64,000 bases of DNA from Thamnaconus septentrionalis (taxonomy: Eukaryota; Chordata; Actinopteri; Tetraodontiformes; Monacanthidae), in the NCBI GenBank assembly GCA_009823395.1, contig CM020510.1:15239773-15303772 (forward strand), in the 5' to 3' direction. Under the pieces are notes generated by a model. That model was not told where the DNA came from and searched no databases. It saw only the letters and a list, made by a program, of their open reading frames with translations. The position numbers and the translations under genes were made by a program. Within the stretch, counting starts at the first letter, position 1. The number at the start of each line of letters is the position of its first letter. This document shows, in pieces, positions 25,501-39,450 of this stretch.

Positions 25501-26695
25501 TGTGGGCTTCATCAATAAAACATCAGTGATGCAGGGGGCCCTCCTGAAGACCCCATGACGCTCTCACCCCTAACCCACTCATTAAATGCTGATTATACAG
25601 GGGATTGTACGACCAAGTGCTATGAGCTCAACTCCCCCAAATTCAGCATCAATGCTCAACTATGCTAATCAGCTGCAAAATGCTATCGGACAAAAATCAG
25701 AAGAGTATTCGTTGTGTTGACCTCAAATACTTTTTTTTCTCACTTTTTGACACAGCGTGTGTTCATTTCTGCTAATTGTATCGTCAATGATCCTGTAACC
25801 TTTCACTATACATAAACTGGTGGTTAAATGCACTGGGCCGATGTGTTCCCACTCTCGCAGTGCGCAGCCTGAGATACAGCAGCCTCGCAACACAACGCTC
25901 GCATCAAGCAGGGTTCACCTCCCGCTGTGATTTATTATGTCAATAAACTGCGAGCCGAGTCGACAACGTGAATTCACCTCTCAGGCTAAATGTGTCACAC
26001 CCCCCACCCCATTATTTAAATTGATGCGGCCGAAATACAAATCCGGATTAACAAAGTTTATTCGTTAACATCAATTTGCGCGGGCAGCTTGATGGCATAC
26101 TAAATTCTGGTTAAAAAAAATTCGACCATTACACACAAACCTGTGTACTTTGTGGGGCTGAACAGAGGCAATTTTTTATCTTAATGGCCGGCAAAGAGAG
26201 TGAGACCGCCATCTCAACTGAACATGAGATAGATCTGCGTGGATGCACCGCACAGCACAAAGAACAAAATTAATCTCGTCTCCCGCAATTACCCTCGTTA
26301 GGAAACGCTGCAATGATTTCTCACCAGAAATTATTCAAATATCTAGGTGTAAAATACTTTCAAAACAAAAACAAAAGAAAATCATAATTTTCCTCACTGA
26401 TGGCACAGCTTAACGCTCTCAATCTTCCACACAAAACAAAGTCGCGTTCGCCCGGTTGAAACACCGCCTTACATCATGTTCGACAAATATTTAAAAGGCA
26501 ATCTTTTTCATCCGGCAGAGCCCTTTCAGCCCACTGATGAGACTGAGACGGCAGCCACGGGCGAAGAGTGGAAGTGTGAGCAAAATACCGAGAGGAGCTC
26601 CGAATATTAAAGCGTGCACAAATTATTCAGTGAAAAGGTTTTTCTGTAGCGGTGCGACATCAAAGAAAAAAAATAAATGCATGACGCACTTGCAT

Positions 26696-26718
26696 AAAAA
26701 AAAAAAAAAAAAAAAAAA
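26696..26718 (+). repeat. Poly-A run
   Basis: Twenty-three A in a row; no retroelement body is recognised upstream. Confidence 0.9.
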
Positions 26719-28190
26719 GCTTTTATGCTATTGGCTTGTCAGAAGTGCGTCTTTTGAGGCTGCACCAGCTTTTAGGATTCGTGTCTGGCTTTTATACTAA
26801 CCGCAGAGCTCAGAGGAAACAGCAGCCCCTGAAGTCATCTCTGGCAGAAAAATAACTCTTTCACGCAAACATTGCTTAAAAGAGACACTTTAACATTATG
26901 GCAGATTCGCCTATTGCCATACTCCCTGTGGACTTATGAGGAGGCCTGTGCCCTTTAAATTATCAGCGCCTGTTGTTAGATGTGTGTGGGGCAGAGATGC
27001 AACTGCTCAGGGAACAAAATAAAGGTGAACGGTGCAGGTCTCCCTCTCTCAAAACTCTTCAAATACACAATCCAGCAAACTTGAAAAGCTGTGAGGCTGT
27101 CATGTCAAGTTGTGACCTTTACGTTCACACGCAATGAAATTATATGAGAACATTATGAGACAGTTGTATTCAAGGCAAACACAATGAACTGCATTCCAGC
27201 GACACCTGCTGGGCGGAGTGATTTCAAACGTTCACGTTAACCACGTCATCACAACAACACGTTTGTTGAGAAGAAGTCGACCTCTAATCATGGTGGACTT
27301 TATGGTGGATAGCGATTGTTGATTTCTTGACTTTTCTGTCACTGTCTGAGATCCGCAGCCAGCCAGTGGTTTTAAGTTAATTTTGTCTTGTCATGTTGCC
27401 TAATCAATTATTTGTTTGTTTGTGGTTGGATTGTGTATTTGATGAGTTTTGAGGGAGGCACCATTCACCTTCATTTCGTTCTAAGCGGATCTTACAACAT
27501 CCATTGATACTTAAGGGCACCCAACTCATATGACTGTAGGGATTTTAACAATTGGCCAATTTGCAATAATTGAACTACCCCTTGTAAGTTTTATTTTCTC
27601 TCCCTTTCAAAGTAATCGGCAATCGTCCTTTAATGTCCGTTTCTTCAGTTGAACACCAACTAGTGCGCAGAGGGAAACAGGAGCTGCCACTGGTGTTAAT
27701 TCTGTTGTGACGGAGGCAACAGCAGAGGCCGTTCGGTGTCCTTCCCCTTGAACTACACGTGCTCTTGGCATGTTGCTCTGACATCCTGTTCGCGATGCAC
27801 TTCTGGTTTAATCGCCGCCACACGCCAACTCGGGGCGCCCGCGTCGACTTGGCAGGGCCAGCTGTGCAGATGTCGGAGGAGTCGCCGAGCAGACGTGACA
27901 GAGTCGAACCGTGCGGCCAACGGTCGTGCAGCTTTCCATCGCAAACTCCAACTGACACAAACAGAACTTCTGGCTCACTACCTATTAGAAATGAAGCACG
28001 CAGACGGTGGCCACTCCCCATCGACTAGCCAAGGCTGGTGTTGTTAAAGTTTTTATTTTCTAATTTTTCAGAATAATCAAGTAAGAAAATGTATTTTATT
28101 GAAGTTGCTTCTTTGAATCTACAATGGTCTGCACTTCATATGACATCATTTAGTGTATCAGTCTAGTTTAAGTACGAGGGCTAGTCGTGT

Positions 28191-28192
<2 letters not shown>

Positions 28193-28259
<67 letters not shown>
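28193..28259 (+). repeat. Long (TG)n microsatellite
   Basis: About 33 pure TG units followed by TATACATATGTATA-type AT-rich sequence. Confidence 0.97.
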
Positions 28260-28262
<3 letters not shown>

Positions 28263-31200
28263 CATATGTATATATTTTTGTTTAAATATATACATAAATA
28301 TATCTAAAATAAACAAATGCACTGTACACTCATTGACAGGTGTAAGATCAAATTGGTGATTACTAAAACAGTTTTTTAATGTTTCTGTAGAGACATTTTT
28401 AATTCTGAAATGTGGTACCTATTGTTATAAATTAATTTTCCAATAAACTGTTTTCTAAAAAAGTAAAAAATAAAAAATTGTTTCTTAATTAAGATGCCAA
28501 ATTGCAGTTACTGGCTTGCAATCCGGAACAGAAAAAAAGTTATAGTGGTTGAATGTTGTGCATGATTAATGTCAGAAGTGAGTGGGCTCAAGTTTGGATA
28601 TATATGGTGAATTCAAATGATTATTTCGTTAATTTAGTATATTTGCCAAACAACAATAACATTTTAATTTAAATCAACTTTTTGATTTCTAATATATGTA
28701 TTAATGATTTGTTATTTTTATGAAAGGTGGTCTGATAAATTTGAAAGGACCCTACTTTTCTTGACCAAACTTTTTGTGGAAGCCAATCACGGGTAAAGAA
28801 AAGCCTCCATTGTGGTTCTTTGTTTTTGTTTGTTTTATATTTGATGAGACAGCATTGTTGACACCTGACCGAGGGTGCAGAAGCAATAAAACTGTATAAA
28901 AAATATAAGCACACGAACAGCCAGAGTTTATTTTTATTGCACGCAAAATGTCATTTCTCATTTATTTTGATATTTTTTTACTTGAGGCTCGGTCGGAATG
29001 AAAGAATTCATCATAACATCATGAAAAGATGGCTCCACAGGGAGCTGAGCTTATTGGAGCGGTGAAGTCTATCATAGCAAATAGCAAATTCCACTTTCAT
29101 CGCGCCGTAATCTTTTCAGCTTCCAGTTTGTTCCAATAACAAGCCGAAACTGAGCATGGCTCAAGTGAACACGCCGGAATGGATCGTCACTGCTTGTGCC
29201 GAGCCACAACTTGACTTCTCGGCTTTGACTTGTCACCTTTATCCTTTTAAGGGAAGGATCCTTCACACCGAGTGCATGTTTATGCTTAGAGTATCTTCTC
29301 TGCAGGCCTGGGCTTTACTTCCACGCTGACGTCAGATTATAAATTAACATAGAGCAGCCAACAGTGCAGGCGCCTGTGCTGTGTCTTGCTAGGCATCATC
29401 TTAAGTAAACAAAAATTCTAAATTCTTTGCAAACATTTAACCCAGCAGCACAGTGGATGGTGAATGAGAATATTTTGAAATTTGACAGACATGAGAGCAG
29501 CATATTCACTGCAAGAATTGGGTCACAGATTTGCTTCTGACAATGTCAATTAGCTCAGATGAATCTACTTATTGTAATGTCCTCCAACCTTTAAAGGGTG
29601 CCAGGTTCATTAGACCAAAAAGACATCACAAGCACACCCATCTCACTCATCAGATGTGTCTCTATGATTGCACTTGTCCTTTCTTAATATGCCCCTCTGT
29701 CACAAGCACAGCGGGTACATAAATGAAAAAGAAAATCAAGCACTAGATTTTAAAAGAGAGGAGAGGAGTAAATACAAAAGGAATAAGGCCTATATTAATA
29801 ATAATAGAGGTCATAATATCACTGAACATATGGAGGATTTTATTTTCCGTTAAATCAACATTGCTTAACATTACGTTAGTGCATTTGTCACGCAACAATC
29901 ACGACTGCCAGAGTCAGCAGGACATCTGGCTGCACAGCAACAAGGATTTTAAATATCCACCAACTCAGAGGAGGGACTAACTAATGAATAACATTTCGCT
30001 CCGTGTGTGTGTGTGGCAAATAGCACTGATTCTGAGAGAACTGAACATTCTCCGCCACAGCGGTTATTTCCACAAACAAATGTGTATAAACATCTCCTCT
30101 TGATGTATGCATTAAAAAGCCCTTTTTAATGTTGGCAAACTGCTGAGCGGGCGGCAACTGTGTGTTTGGCGGCGCAGTGCGAGGCGCGCACCACCCTTTG
30201 TGAGAGCTTTTCAAATTAGACGGCTGTGCAACCTCTGGTTTGCCGCCGCACGACGCGCAACCGTTTGGCAAACGGAGGAAAAGAAGGACAGGCGTGGACT
30301 TCTTCGGTTCAGGAAGGAGTAAGTGGGTCGAAATCTAAAACTGTACCCGCACTTTATCATTCAGGCGGCTAACGATCATTAGGCAACACCCGTCCATTGA
30401 AAGCGTAATTAAGTGAGAAATACGACAATGTTTTTCAAAGGTTTAACAAATTACATACAAGGTGGTAACCACAGAGCCCACGGCTGCCCTTTTATTTCCC
30501 CGAGACAGATTCAGGCCAGCTGCTCCCTGTACTTTTCATCTATATGGAAAAATGAAGGCGACCATCTGCCTGCGGTGCAATAGCCCAGTTTTTCCTGTGC
30601 TTAAAAAATGCAGGCAGTGTCCACTCTGGAGCGGCGCAAAGACTTCAAAGATTTCTCTTCGCTTCGGAAGGAATTAACACAAGGAACCACTGTTTCGCCC
30701 CTTATCTAATCAGCCAATCACGCGGCAGCTCGCACATGTGGCAAAGACGACTTGCTGAAGTTCAAAGCGAGTTTCAGAATAACCACGACCAAGGTCGGCA
30801 GAACGCCGGCTCTGAATGCACAACATCCCAAACCTTGACGCAGTGTGAATGTACAGTCGCAGGCCGCTTTATTAGGCTACCCGCCACTGGGACAGTGTAG
30901 CTAACAGAGTGGCTCACCAGTGTCCTTCTGTGGTGCCTGACAACAGCCAGTTATTTCCCAGCGTGCCCCAGATCCCGCAGTCAACGAGAGATGTTGAAAT
31001 TAAACTTGAACCCAAGACATTGTGCGCATTCATCTTCGTCTTCATCTTCAGCGAACCCAAAGCAAAAGCAGAAAGAAAAAACGCAACTGCTTCTCAAGCT
31101 CGACACTTGAGCGGCCTCAACCCACCCGCAGCTATTGACTGATTTAATGTAGGAGATGATGTTTTAATAACAATACATAACTGATGCATATCTCCACCGT

Positions 31201-31547
31201 CGGCCTCTTGGGAAATAAGACTTGGAGTAGATAACTGCCTGAGGACTCCACTTATCCACTGATGAACTCCCCGTGGGACTGTGATGGGGCTACTTGGCGG
31301 AGAAGTTCCCAGAAACACCTATTTATAGTCAGTCTGACATATCCAGAGCATTCACGAGAGTCTTCGGCAGTCGAGTGGAGCAAGCGGAATCAGTTTGAAA
31401 GAAGAAAATTGTGAGAGGTAATAAATAAATACATATTTTACCAATTTTCGATTCTTCTTTGGATATACTGTAAATAACTTACATGTATAAAGGAGTAAAG
31501 AGTTTTCTTATGCCGTTTTCATTCTTTTTTCTCTCCTGAACTTTAAC

Positions 31548-31600
31548 TGTAATTGAGTGAATTTCCCCAGTGCGGGATTAATAAAGTATTCTTTTTCTTA
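31548..31600 (+). repeat. Retroelement 3'-tail-like fragment
   Basis: GAATTTCCCCAGTGCGGGAT followed by TAATAAAGTATTC matches the short end motif seen in many fish retroposons (a CCCC...GGGG hairpin then ATAAAGT). Only the end is recognisable; the rest of the element is not. Confidence 0.4.
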
Positions 31601-32480
31601 TTTTTATACATCATTCGAAATGTAACTATTTTCTCTTTGGTTTCACTCATCAAACAGAATATTTTCTGAAGTCATATTTCTGCCATTTATCAGAGCGAGA
31701 ACCACTGTTTTAACTGCACAAGGAAATTATTCCGCCTTGAATTTCTTCTTGTTTATGTGATCTGTTCATTTTCGGTGATAGACAAAGATAAAAAACCAGT
31801 AGCACTTTCTTTCACTTTGGAAGCTTAACGACGCACAGCACTGTGTGTATCAGATAACATTAACTTTTAAAAGCCTTCGCAGGCCTCAATACAAAACTCT
31901 GCTTTGCAACAGTGCTTTACCAGAGCTGACAGCTTAACTTTTTGAATTAATTAGCCAAATGACAGAAAAATGGGCCGGAGCTCTTTTGACGTTCAATTAA
32001 CCATTCAAACCATTTTACAATTAAGACGACTTCTCAGTTCCAGCTCGTCTGTGCTGAAGATTTATTGCTTCTTTTCCTCCTAATTTAAAGTGAGCTGAAT
32101 GTGTAAGTGAACTTAAAGTGTTTCTGGGGGCAGGCAGAGAGATTGGGTTAATTTAGGAAAAAAAAATAATGAGGATTTTTCATGAGCGTTCACATCTCGG
32201 GTGTCAGAAACCTAGATAACCAAGCACAAAGAAGGTGCTGATGTTACAATTCCTCTTTAACCGCATCGCACTATGTTAGACTGAGATGTGGAGGACTGGT
32301 GTAGTGGAGCTGGTCTGCTTGATTGTTAACACCGCCTGTCAATCATGCTAACATGTTACGCACTTAGCCTTTTAAGAATACTGGGAGCCATCTGAGTGAT
32401 TTGAAATAGTAGGTTGTACAAAAATCAAGGACATCTAAACAAAACAAAAGCATAAATTGCAAAATTGGGGGGAGACTAAC

Positions 32481-32576
32481 CTCTGGCGTCAAAGAACTCC
32501 TCATCAGAGCTATCCACAGATTCTTGAGCAATGTTCTGCAGACACCAATGAGGGGCGGTGTGCCTTTGTGAAGAAC
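32481..32576 (-). CDS. pitpnm3: pitpnm3 coding exon 2 (acidic tract and FFAT motif)
   Basis: This 96-nt exon is entered in phase 1 and left in phase 1. The acceptor is very strong: a long T-rich tract and GCCACGCAG at 32577 and above. The donor is AGAG|GTTAGT. It encodes residues 10-40 of the model. SVDSSDEEFFDAR matches the conserved N-terminal segment of the family. The core EFFDAR, with an aspartate completed by the next exon, is a FFAT motif preceded by acidic and serine residues. In Nir proteins this motif binds the MSP domain of ER VAP proteins and places the protein at ER-plasma membrane contacts. APHWCLQN just upstream aligns with APWHLRN of human PITPNM3. An internal AG (GTCTGCAG) could be a weaker acceptor but would break the phase with exon 1. 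Confidence 0.93.
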
Positions 32577-32755
32577 CTGCGTGGCAAAAAAAAAAGAAAG
32601 TGACATTGCAATTTTACAAGAGACAATAGTTTTAGATCAGTCTAAAGTAAAGCAATCAGTGTTACAATGCAAATTTTTCTGTGCGCTATGCTCTTATGTC
32701 AAGTATTCCATTACAGAGCTGAAGCCCACCACTCTCCCCGGAGGGATAAAAGGCC

Positions 32756-32880
32756 TTCTCTCTCTCTACCTCTCTCTTTACCTCTCTCTCTCCCACCACT
32801 CCGACCTTCGTTCTCTGCAAGTGTCTCAGCAGGAAAGTCAAAGGGTGTTTTTTTTTTTTCCATTTTTTTTTTTTTTTTTT
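32756..32880 (+). repeat. CT-rich stretch and poly-T runs next to pitpnm3 exon 2
   Basis: TCTC/CCTCTC repeats (32756-32800), unique sequence, then two T runs (32849-32880). They lie 180-300 bp upstream of exon 2 in gene direction and read as purine-rich on the coding strand, so they are not its polypyrimidine tract. Confidence 0.85.
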
Positions 32881-35800
32881 GACCCGCCGATACAAGAGGA
32901 TTGGACTCAAAGAGGATTTGGAGCACTGGCTATTTGTTGACGATGTTTACTCTCAGCTATCCAGATCTAACACCACTGCAAACAAACGAGCCCTGCGGCG
33001 AGGGGTTTCTCAATTCAGCGGAGAATAGTAGAAAGACAGTAGCATGGGAACGACCACAGAGAAAAAGAGGCCAACAGAACCAACAGAAGAAGTAGCAGTA
33101 AAGAAATGTACTGATCACAACTGGAATGAGTGGAAGGTTCAGGTAAAATTTGCTTGAATATTGTCATACTATCTCAACTTTAACCGAGATATGTCTGTTG
33201 AGTTTAATGTAGGTCATGCCCCGGGGTAAGGTGCTCTGGTCTGTATTTTTTCTTTTGTATTATTTTATTTATGCACTATTTTTACCTAGTTGTTTCTCTA
33301 TATTTATTAATTTATTGCTAGCAGCGAAAAAAAAAAAATCCTCCAAGGGCACCAGAAAGTATTGCATCTAAAACGCCTGTTGCATGTACGACCACCGCCA
33401 ACAGTGACAGCAAGACAAACTGGAGTGTCACTTCATTAAAGCACTGAGCTCAATGGCCCGAATAATTTCAAGGGAGGATTCTTTAATGTTACTTGACTTT
33501 TTTTTTTCACAAGTTTCCTGGATCTTTTTTCGCTGCCCCTCTGTGAAAGTGCCTTTGACAAGCCCAGAACGACTACTCCTCCCGGTGTTGCTGCACACTG
33601 ATGACATAACCGCGCGTCTCCAATGTTGATGCTGAAGGCCAAATCATTAAGCTTCATTTTCCCACCGTCTGCCCCGTTTCAACCTCCCCACTGCATCTTC
33701 CCTGACAGGATGGCGAGGTCGAAGCAGCCGCAGGCGAGAGACACCAACAGAGTGAAAGCTTCACAGCTTAAATCAGTGACACCAAAGGGAATTAAGACGT
33801 CTTTAATTACTCTGAGAAAAAGAAACCCCACTGAGTTAAATTTTGAATTCAAAGTAAATTGAAGTATAAATATATGTGCACCTGTAGACAAATAGTGCGT
33901 GAATTGATTATACAAATGGTACATTTGTACATCTAATATTTAAACGAGACTGCATTTTACAACAGTTCCTCCTATTACCATCTGTGCACGTTAAAGTTAG
34001 ATGAGGACAATTGCCATATCTTCTAGGCATATATAAGATATACTAGTTGTTCATAAGGCACTTGACACTATGATGGTCTCAGCCCTTTTATTTCAAAATG
34101 CTCTTTTAGTGTTAACTTAATAATTTCAGTATTTTCTTTTGACATATCACTTCCTTTGTTCAATTAATTCATTAATTAATTAATCTTATTTTCATGCAAA
34201 AGTCAACTTATGATGTTGGATAAACAGCTATATTTACTAGAATAACAAATTGGGCTTTAATTCCTATTTTTTTTAATACTGAATTTGTAAAACAGGTTTG
34301 CAACAGAATATCTTGTGATAGCAATTCCACTGCTGTAAATGTGGATTAATAATTCAGCAGCTTGTACGACAAGGAGAATCATGTCATCCAGTTACAGAAG
34401 AGTCAACATTTCAAGTCATGGCTAAACTGCAGGCGTCTCGCTTAAATTTTTCACTTTGCAAAAATTGTGTCCGTCAGCCGGTTGTCCTCAAGGGACATGA
34501 GCGTCCCTAAAGCACTAAAGAGCCTTAACCCCATCACACTGTGCTACGCTGGATGTCAAGTGAGGAGGAAGAGGTGAGGAACTTAATGCCTATGTGAGCA
34601 CTGACTCTGTAACCAGGATACAACGCGTTTCTTCTGCATCCTAACAACCCAGGTGACAAACTGCAATGGCAAGGTTCCAACAACACAACATTTCTATCGA
34701 TATTATTAAATTACTGTGAAAACAACAGTTTTCCATAAACAGACACAGATACAACCCATTATAAATCATCTAATGGCAGGTACTATTTTGTGTTGTTTTC
34801 TGATTTCTTGATCTCTGTTTTAAGGTAAGATGAAGTGAACCCACTGTGTAGGTAAATATGAATGTCTATTATTAGCGTTACCTAAGTAAAACATAACAAC
34901 CACTTTATTTGTAGAGAAATTCAATTTCATGTCAGTAGATCTCTTTAAATGTTAGTCACGGGGCCAAAATGGAGCATGTAGCAAACCCACTAACAATCCA
35001 TTCTACAAGAGAAACCAAGCCAATCCCTGATTAATCTGCTGTAAACACGCTGTCCTCACTCTACCGACAATCACACATGCAGTGCAGGGACGCATGGAGT
35101 AATGTTCTTTATCATTATGTTCCCTTCGAAAAACACAATGGCGGTGAAGCGGCTTCGTCGTCTAATGGAGACTTGACACGTGTTGTTTTTTTGGTTTGGA
35201 GCGTGTAGGAGGGAGGAAAAGATGACATTCATTATTTAAAGGATAAACAAGAGGCAGCTGGATTTCTTCTCGTCCTTATACATCTGTTACACACATAATA
35301 GAATAAAACTGCAGACAGACAGGTTATCCATTTATTTCCTTAATAGAATAGATTGAATTAAATTTTTATTTATCAAAAATCTTATTTTACGTCTGGGCAG
35401 ACAAAGGCAAAACTGTTTCCTTCAATAGTCTGTACTTCCTTTTGGCTACTTGAAATTGGCATATTTGACCAAAACAATGACATGAAAAAGAAATGGAAAC
35501 CACATTTTACCTGTACAGGTCAAATGACATACATCAAAGACTTACATCCTGTACTATGCACAGGTAGCCCCTTTATAAATAGCTATAAAGTGGGCTCTCC
35601 AGGGTATGTTGTCGCAGCTGCCACACTGTGTGCAGCTATAACAACAGAAGTTGACCAAAAAAAACTGCTTCATTTCCATATTTCAGCATAATTTCACATA
35701 GTTTCAAAATGCGAAACGGATTACTGCTGCTTGGCTGCAGGTAGAGGTGACTGTCCACATCCAAATCATCCGATCAGGACTGTCCTTATAAAAGGACACT

Positions 35801-36681
35801 AAAACTGGCTCAATATATTACATAGTGCAGCATAGGCATCTTTGTCTTAATAGTACACTATGAAACTTCACGCCACACAAACAAGAAAACCGGTTTGTGA
35901 ATCAGCTACTTAGCGAGTCAGCGGATCTGCAAGGAATGATTTCTTGCCGCTCAGCGTCTTCTATCTAAACCCGTCACACTCCCATGCACCTACTAAGAGG
36001 ACCGTCCGAGGATTTGACAGGCCAATTCCTGAGCACATGAAGGCGCTCGTGTATGTCACGGTGTTGAGAGCACAGCAAGGCCAGAAAGCACGTGCCACGT
36101 GGGAAGAGGAGCTGACGGTGCGCACCGTGCAAGCAAAGGAAAGGATCCACTCTGAAGAGAAAAGAGGAGAGGTGTTGCCAGCGCAAACACCTGCCAAACG
36201 GCTCCATCACGGGATTTTGATTTGTTAAAAGCACCGGGTTAATGCTCAGACTCTTTCCAAAGTCCTTGTTCAAAGAACCCGATCCTCTGGCGCATAAAAA
36301 CAGACTATTTCAGGAACGATATAGGGGACCAAATCCATTGCTGCACACGTGGGAACTGGGAAATGCAAACCATTGTTTGGGTGTCTGCCGTCTCGCGCTG
36401 GGGCGTCTATCACCGTGCGACGCCTGCACGGCCCACTGGGAAACGGATACGCTTGCTGTACTAACCCCACAGGGCATTACAGTACACTATATCTCTGCAG
36501 ATACTCAGTGAATACTTGAGCGCAGATTATAATCACACAGCCAGCGGGAGAGCCAATCTGAACAGGCCATTCTGCCATGTGAAGGGGGAATGAATGGGAA
36601 CAGGATGTCTCTCCTTTTTTTGTGGCTATTTGCACCAAGTCGCAATTTGATTTAGGGTGAGGGAAGAGAACACCAGACCAT

Positions 36682-36732
36682 GATAGATAGATAGACAGAT
36701 AGACAGATAGATAGACAGATAGACAGATAGAC

Positions 36733-36779
<47 letters not shown>

Positions 36780-36784
36780 CAGAT
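36682..36784 (+). repeat. (GATA/GACA)n tetranucleotide array
   Basis: About 25 units of GATA mixed with GACA variants in the first half and at the end. Mixed GATA/GACA arrays are common in fish and often polymorphic. Confidence 0.97.
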
Positions 36785-37367
36785 ATGTATTGCTTTCAGA
36801 AGGCTGGCCACCGATGAACTGCTTCTAGTCTTGTCTATCACGAGCCATACTCTCAGGCTGTTCTCGCATCAGTTCCGTCTTAAATTCATACTCTGTGCTT
36901 GTTTGTTTTGTTGGCCTTCCTCTCTCCCATTTGGCCTCTGGGCTGCAAGGCAGTGCCTGTTAAACTGCTGCTGTTATGTTTTCTCAGTCCATTACTCATC
37001 CAACTTCAATTTCTATGTTCTTTGCTTGGTAAGTTCCTGCACACGTCAATGGTTTTTAAGTGCTCTTGGCCAGAAGGTCCTTCAGCCAAGATACTCAGGA
37101 TGTTCTTGCCTCCACTGTATGCCGAACTTTTTAATTTATTTTGCTTGATTCACCATCTAATTATTGCAGAGGATGAAGTGGAAAAATGTTTCACCATGGT
37201 GAGCATTTTGTATTTCACATCCCTGACGCAGCTCTTGAAACTGCTACTATCAAAATGCAACAGTAAACTCATGCACCATGACTTTCCACAGCAGCTTGTG
37301 GAGCAGCACAAGGTAGCTTAAGCAATTTGGTCACTGGGAAAAAGCTTTCTTTCACAAAACCAACTTG

Positions 37368-37815
37368 TTATTCTCTGAAATCATCATCAAGTTCCTTAAA
37401 CAGCCTCTTCAAGATAATGCAATTTGATACTTTGGCCAGTGTTGACAGCAGCAGGATCCCCCGGTAGCAGTTACAATTCCTGTGGTCTCCTTTCTTGGGT
37501 ATGACAACAATAAGCTCTTTCTTCCATTCTGCTGGTATGTTTTCTTCTCCCTTCAATATAATCCTCATTAGCTGATACAGCGTAATGGCTGACTTTTCAA
37601 GATCCCCCGTGATGTCCCCTGGACCTGTTACCTTACTAGGCAACGGTGCCTTCATGGCCATCTTCTCCACAAATCTTAGGGAGACAGTGATGGTTCCCAG
37701 CATGAGTGCGGGTGGAGGGCTCTATGCCTTTGGGCAGGGGGCTGTCTCCTGAGTGGTTCCCTGAAAATGATCTGTCCACCTTTGTTGTTGTTCTTTCTTG
37801 GTAGTCAGGAGCAGT
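37368..37815 (-). mobile_element. Degraded non-LTR retrotransposon fragment (RT start)
   Basis: The minus-strand frame contains PAEWKKELIVVIPKKGDHRN followed by YRGILLLSTLAKV, the conserved entry block of non-LTR reverse transcriptases (W-K-x-x-x-I-x-x-I-P-K-K-G-D, then Y/W-R-G-I-x-L-L-S). Upstream frames with stops continue the alignment to about 37815. It is short and without ends. It sits in pitpnm3 intron 1 in the same orientation as the gene. Confidence 0.75.
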
Positions 37816-39217
37816 CACATTGCCACGGATCTGTCAGTTTGCCTGCCTAAACTTTCCGGCGAGCGGCAGCAGCCCACAGAGAAAAAGACAGCAACCCACA
37901 GAGGTTATGAAGCAGCAAACCAGGTGAAGAAGTTGAAGAAAAAAAAAAAGACTGCAGTACGTGACAGACCAAAATACAGGGTTTGGCTCAAGATGCAGGT
38001 GGAAAAACAACTTCAAGAAACGCTACCTAAAACAGTCGTGTATGTAGTTACTGGTATCATTGGCTGAACATGTGAGGTTATTTACAAAACGACAGCTGGC
38101 GCCTTATCTACTGCCTTGTCTTTCACTAGAGACATTCATTTTTATAATTAAGAATAATGACCTGTGAGTTGTTGACGTTACGAGTTGTTGTTTGATGCTA
38201 TTAAAACTCAGTTTCAAGACTTAATGGATCATAAATCATAATTGTCGGTTTTTGTTTTCTGAAAGTTTGTTCTTACTGATTACCTCACAGTCTTAAATTA
38301 CGTTTCAGTGTTCAAACACATCCTCAGCGTGAAAATGCTAATTAGAGATTTGCAGGTTTTCTAAATAATTACTCTTGTAAACATTAGGCAGGCAAAACAA
38401 CACAGCTTTTGGAGCTGAATGTGTATTTTATATAACAGTATGATGCATTAAGAGATGTTTAGCCTTCAATCAAAGGAAAGTTAATGTGCACGTTTAAAAG
38501 CAGCGCAAGGTTGTCAAATATTTTTCCTGGTTCATGTTTATGCGATTCTCTCTCTGCAAGGGTTCCATGGACCCCTACCAGAGTTGGTGTAGTGGGCAGA
38601 CGGCACTGACGACAGGAGCAGCTGCAGTGCAATCACAGCTACCCTTCATGTTTTATTTATTTTTATTAGTATTATTTTTTCTTCAGCACTATTTTGGTTC
38701 TATGATCCAGAGTTTTTCTACTAACGTGGAAGCAGTGCTAGTACTACGTATGAATAAGGATACGGAGCTGATATTTCATTTTGTCAGAGTCATCTATAGT
38801 TAAATGAGAGCCAATGAAAGGATGCAGGGCTCACAGTTATTAGTGTTGATATTCTCCCATCAAAAAAAGAAGGCTGTTTACGAAAAACCCTCCTACTCAA
38901 CACCTGTCCCTTTGAAAACAAGACAGATGCTCTTCGCAAGTAGCTTGTGAATAAGGTTAAGCATTTGTTTACTGAGGGGACAAATGTTTAATACATGGTT
39001 TGGTGAGCTGAAAACAATTGAACTTAATGTTCCGGTCTGAAAGATTAGTAATTAATAGTTGCATCTGCTGGTAGGAAATGTATTGTAAACAATCTTAATA
39101 TCGATGGCCACATTTATCTAGCGAAAACACACAGATGTTATATTTACCTCTCATGACAAAATATTCCAGTGAAGGTTAATAATGGTACTTTAATTCAGGA
39201 GGTGGTCTCAAACAAAA

Positions 39218-39450
39218 TCAGGGTTGCTGGGGTCTGCTGGAGCCTATCCCAGCTGTAATAGGGTGAAGTCAAGGTGACACCCTAGACAATTCGCCAGTTC
39301 ATCGCAGGGCCACATAGAGACAAACAAAGAAAAAGAACCATTTGCACACACACACACACACACACCCACGGACAATTTACAGTTCTCAATTCACCTCACA
39401 TGCATGTTTTTGGACTGTGGGAGGAAGCCGGAGAACCCGGAGAGAACCCA
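39218..39450 (-). repeat. 5'-truncated copy of the 61-kb SINE family, minus strand
   Basis: The minus strand reads GGGTTCTCTCCGGGTTCTCC, then TCCCACAGTCCAAAAACATG, then a TG array (CA on plus, 39344-39365), then GATGAACTGGCGAATTGTCT and GCTCCAGCAGACCCCAGCAA. The internal CA array grew from the short GTGTG stretch of the SINE. Confidence 0.85.

Larger units (their letters stand above)
22579..32480 (-). other. pitpnm3 intron 2
   Basis: This 9.9-kb intron between exons 3 and 2 holds short homopolymers, a long GT array (28193-28259) and a retroelement-like tail near 31.55 kb. I see no exon with family similarity. GC-richer, low-repeat stretches at about 25.9-26.6 kb and 30.1-30.9 kb could be regulatory, but this cannot be shown from one sequence. 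Confidence 0.6.

Noticed and set aside
32364..32606. 80-aa minus-strand ORF PLIGVCRTLLKNLWIALMRSS
   Set aside because: It is the wrong frame over pitpnm3 exon 2; the true frame gives the FFAT segment.
36831..37321. ORFs of 105 and 140 aa rich in Leu and Cys
   Set aside because: No domain, no splice pattern, AT-rich intron sequence next to a tetranucleotide array and a LINE fragment.
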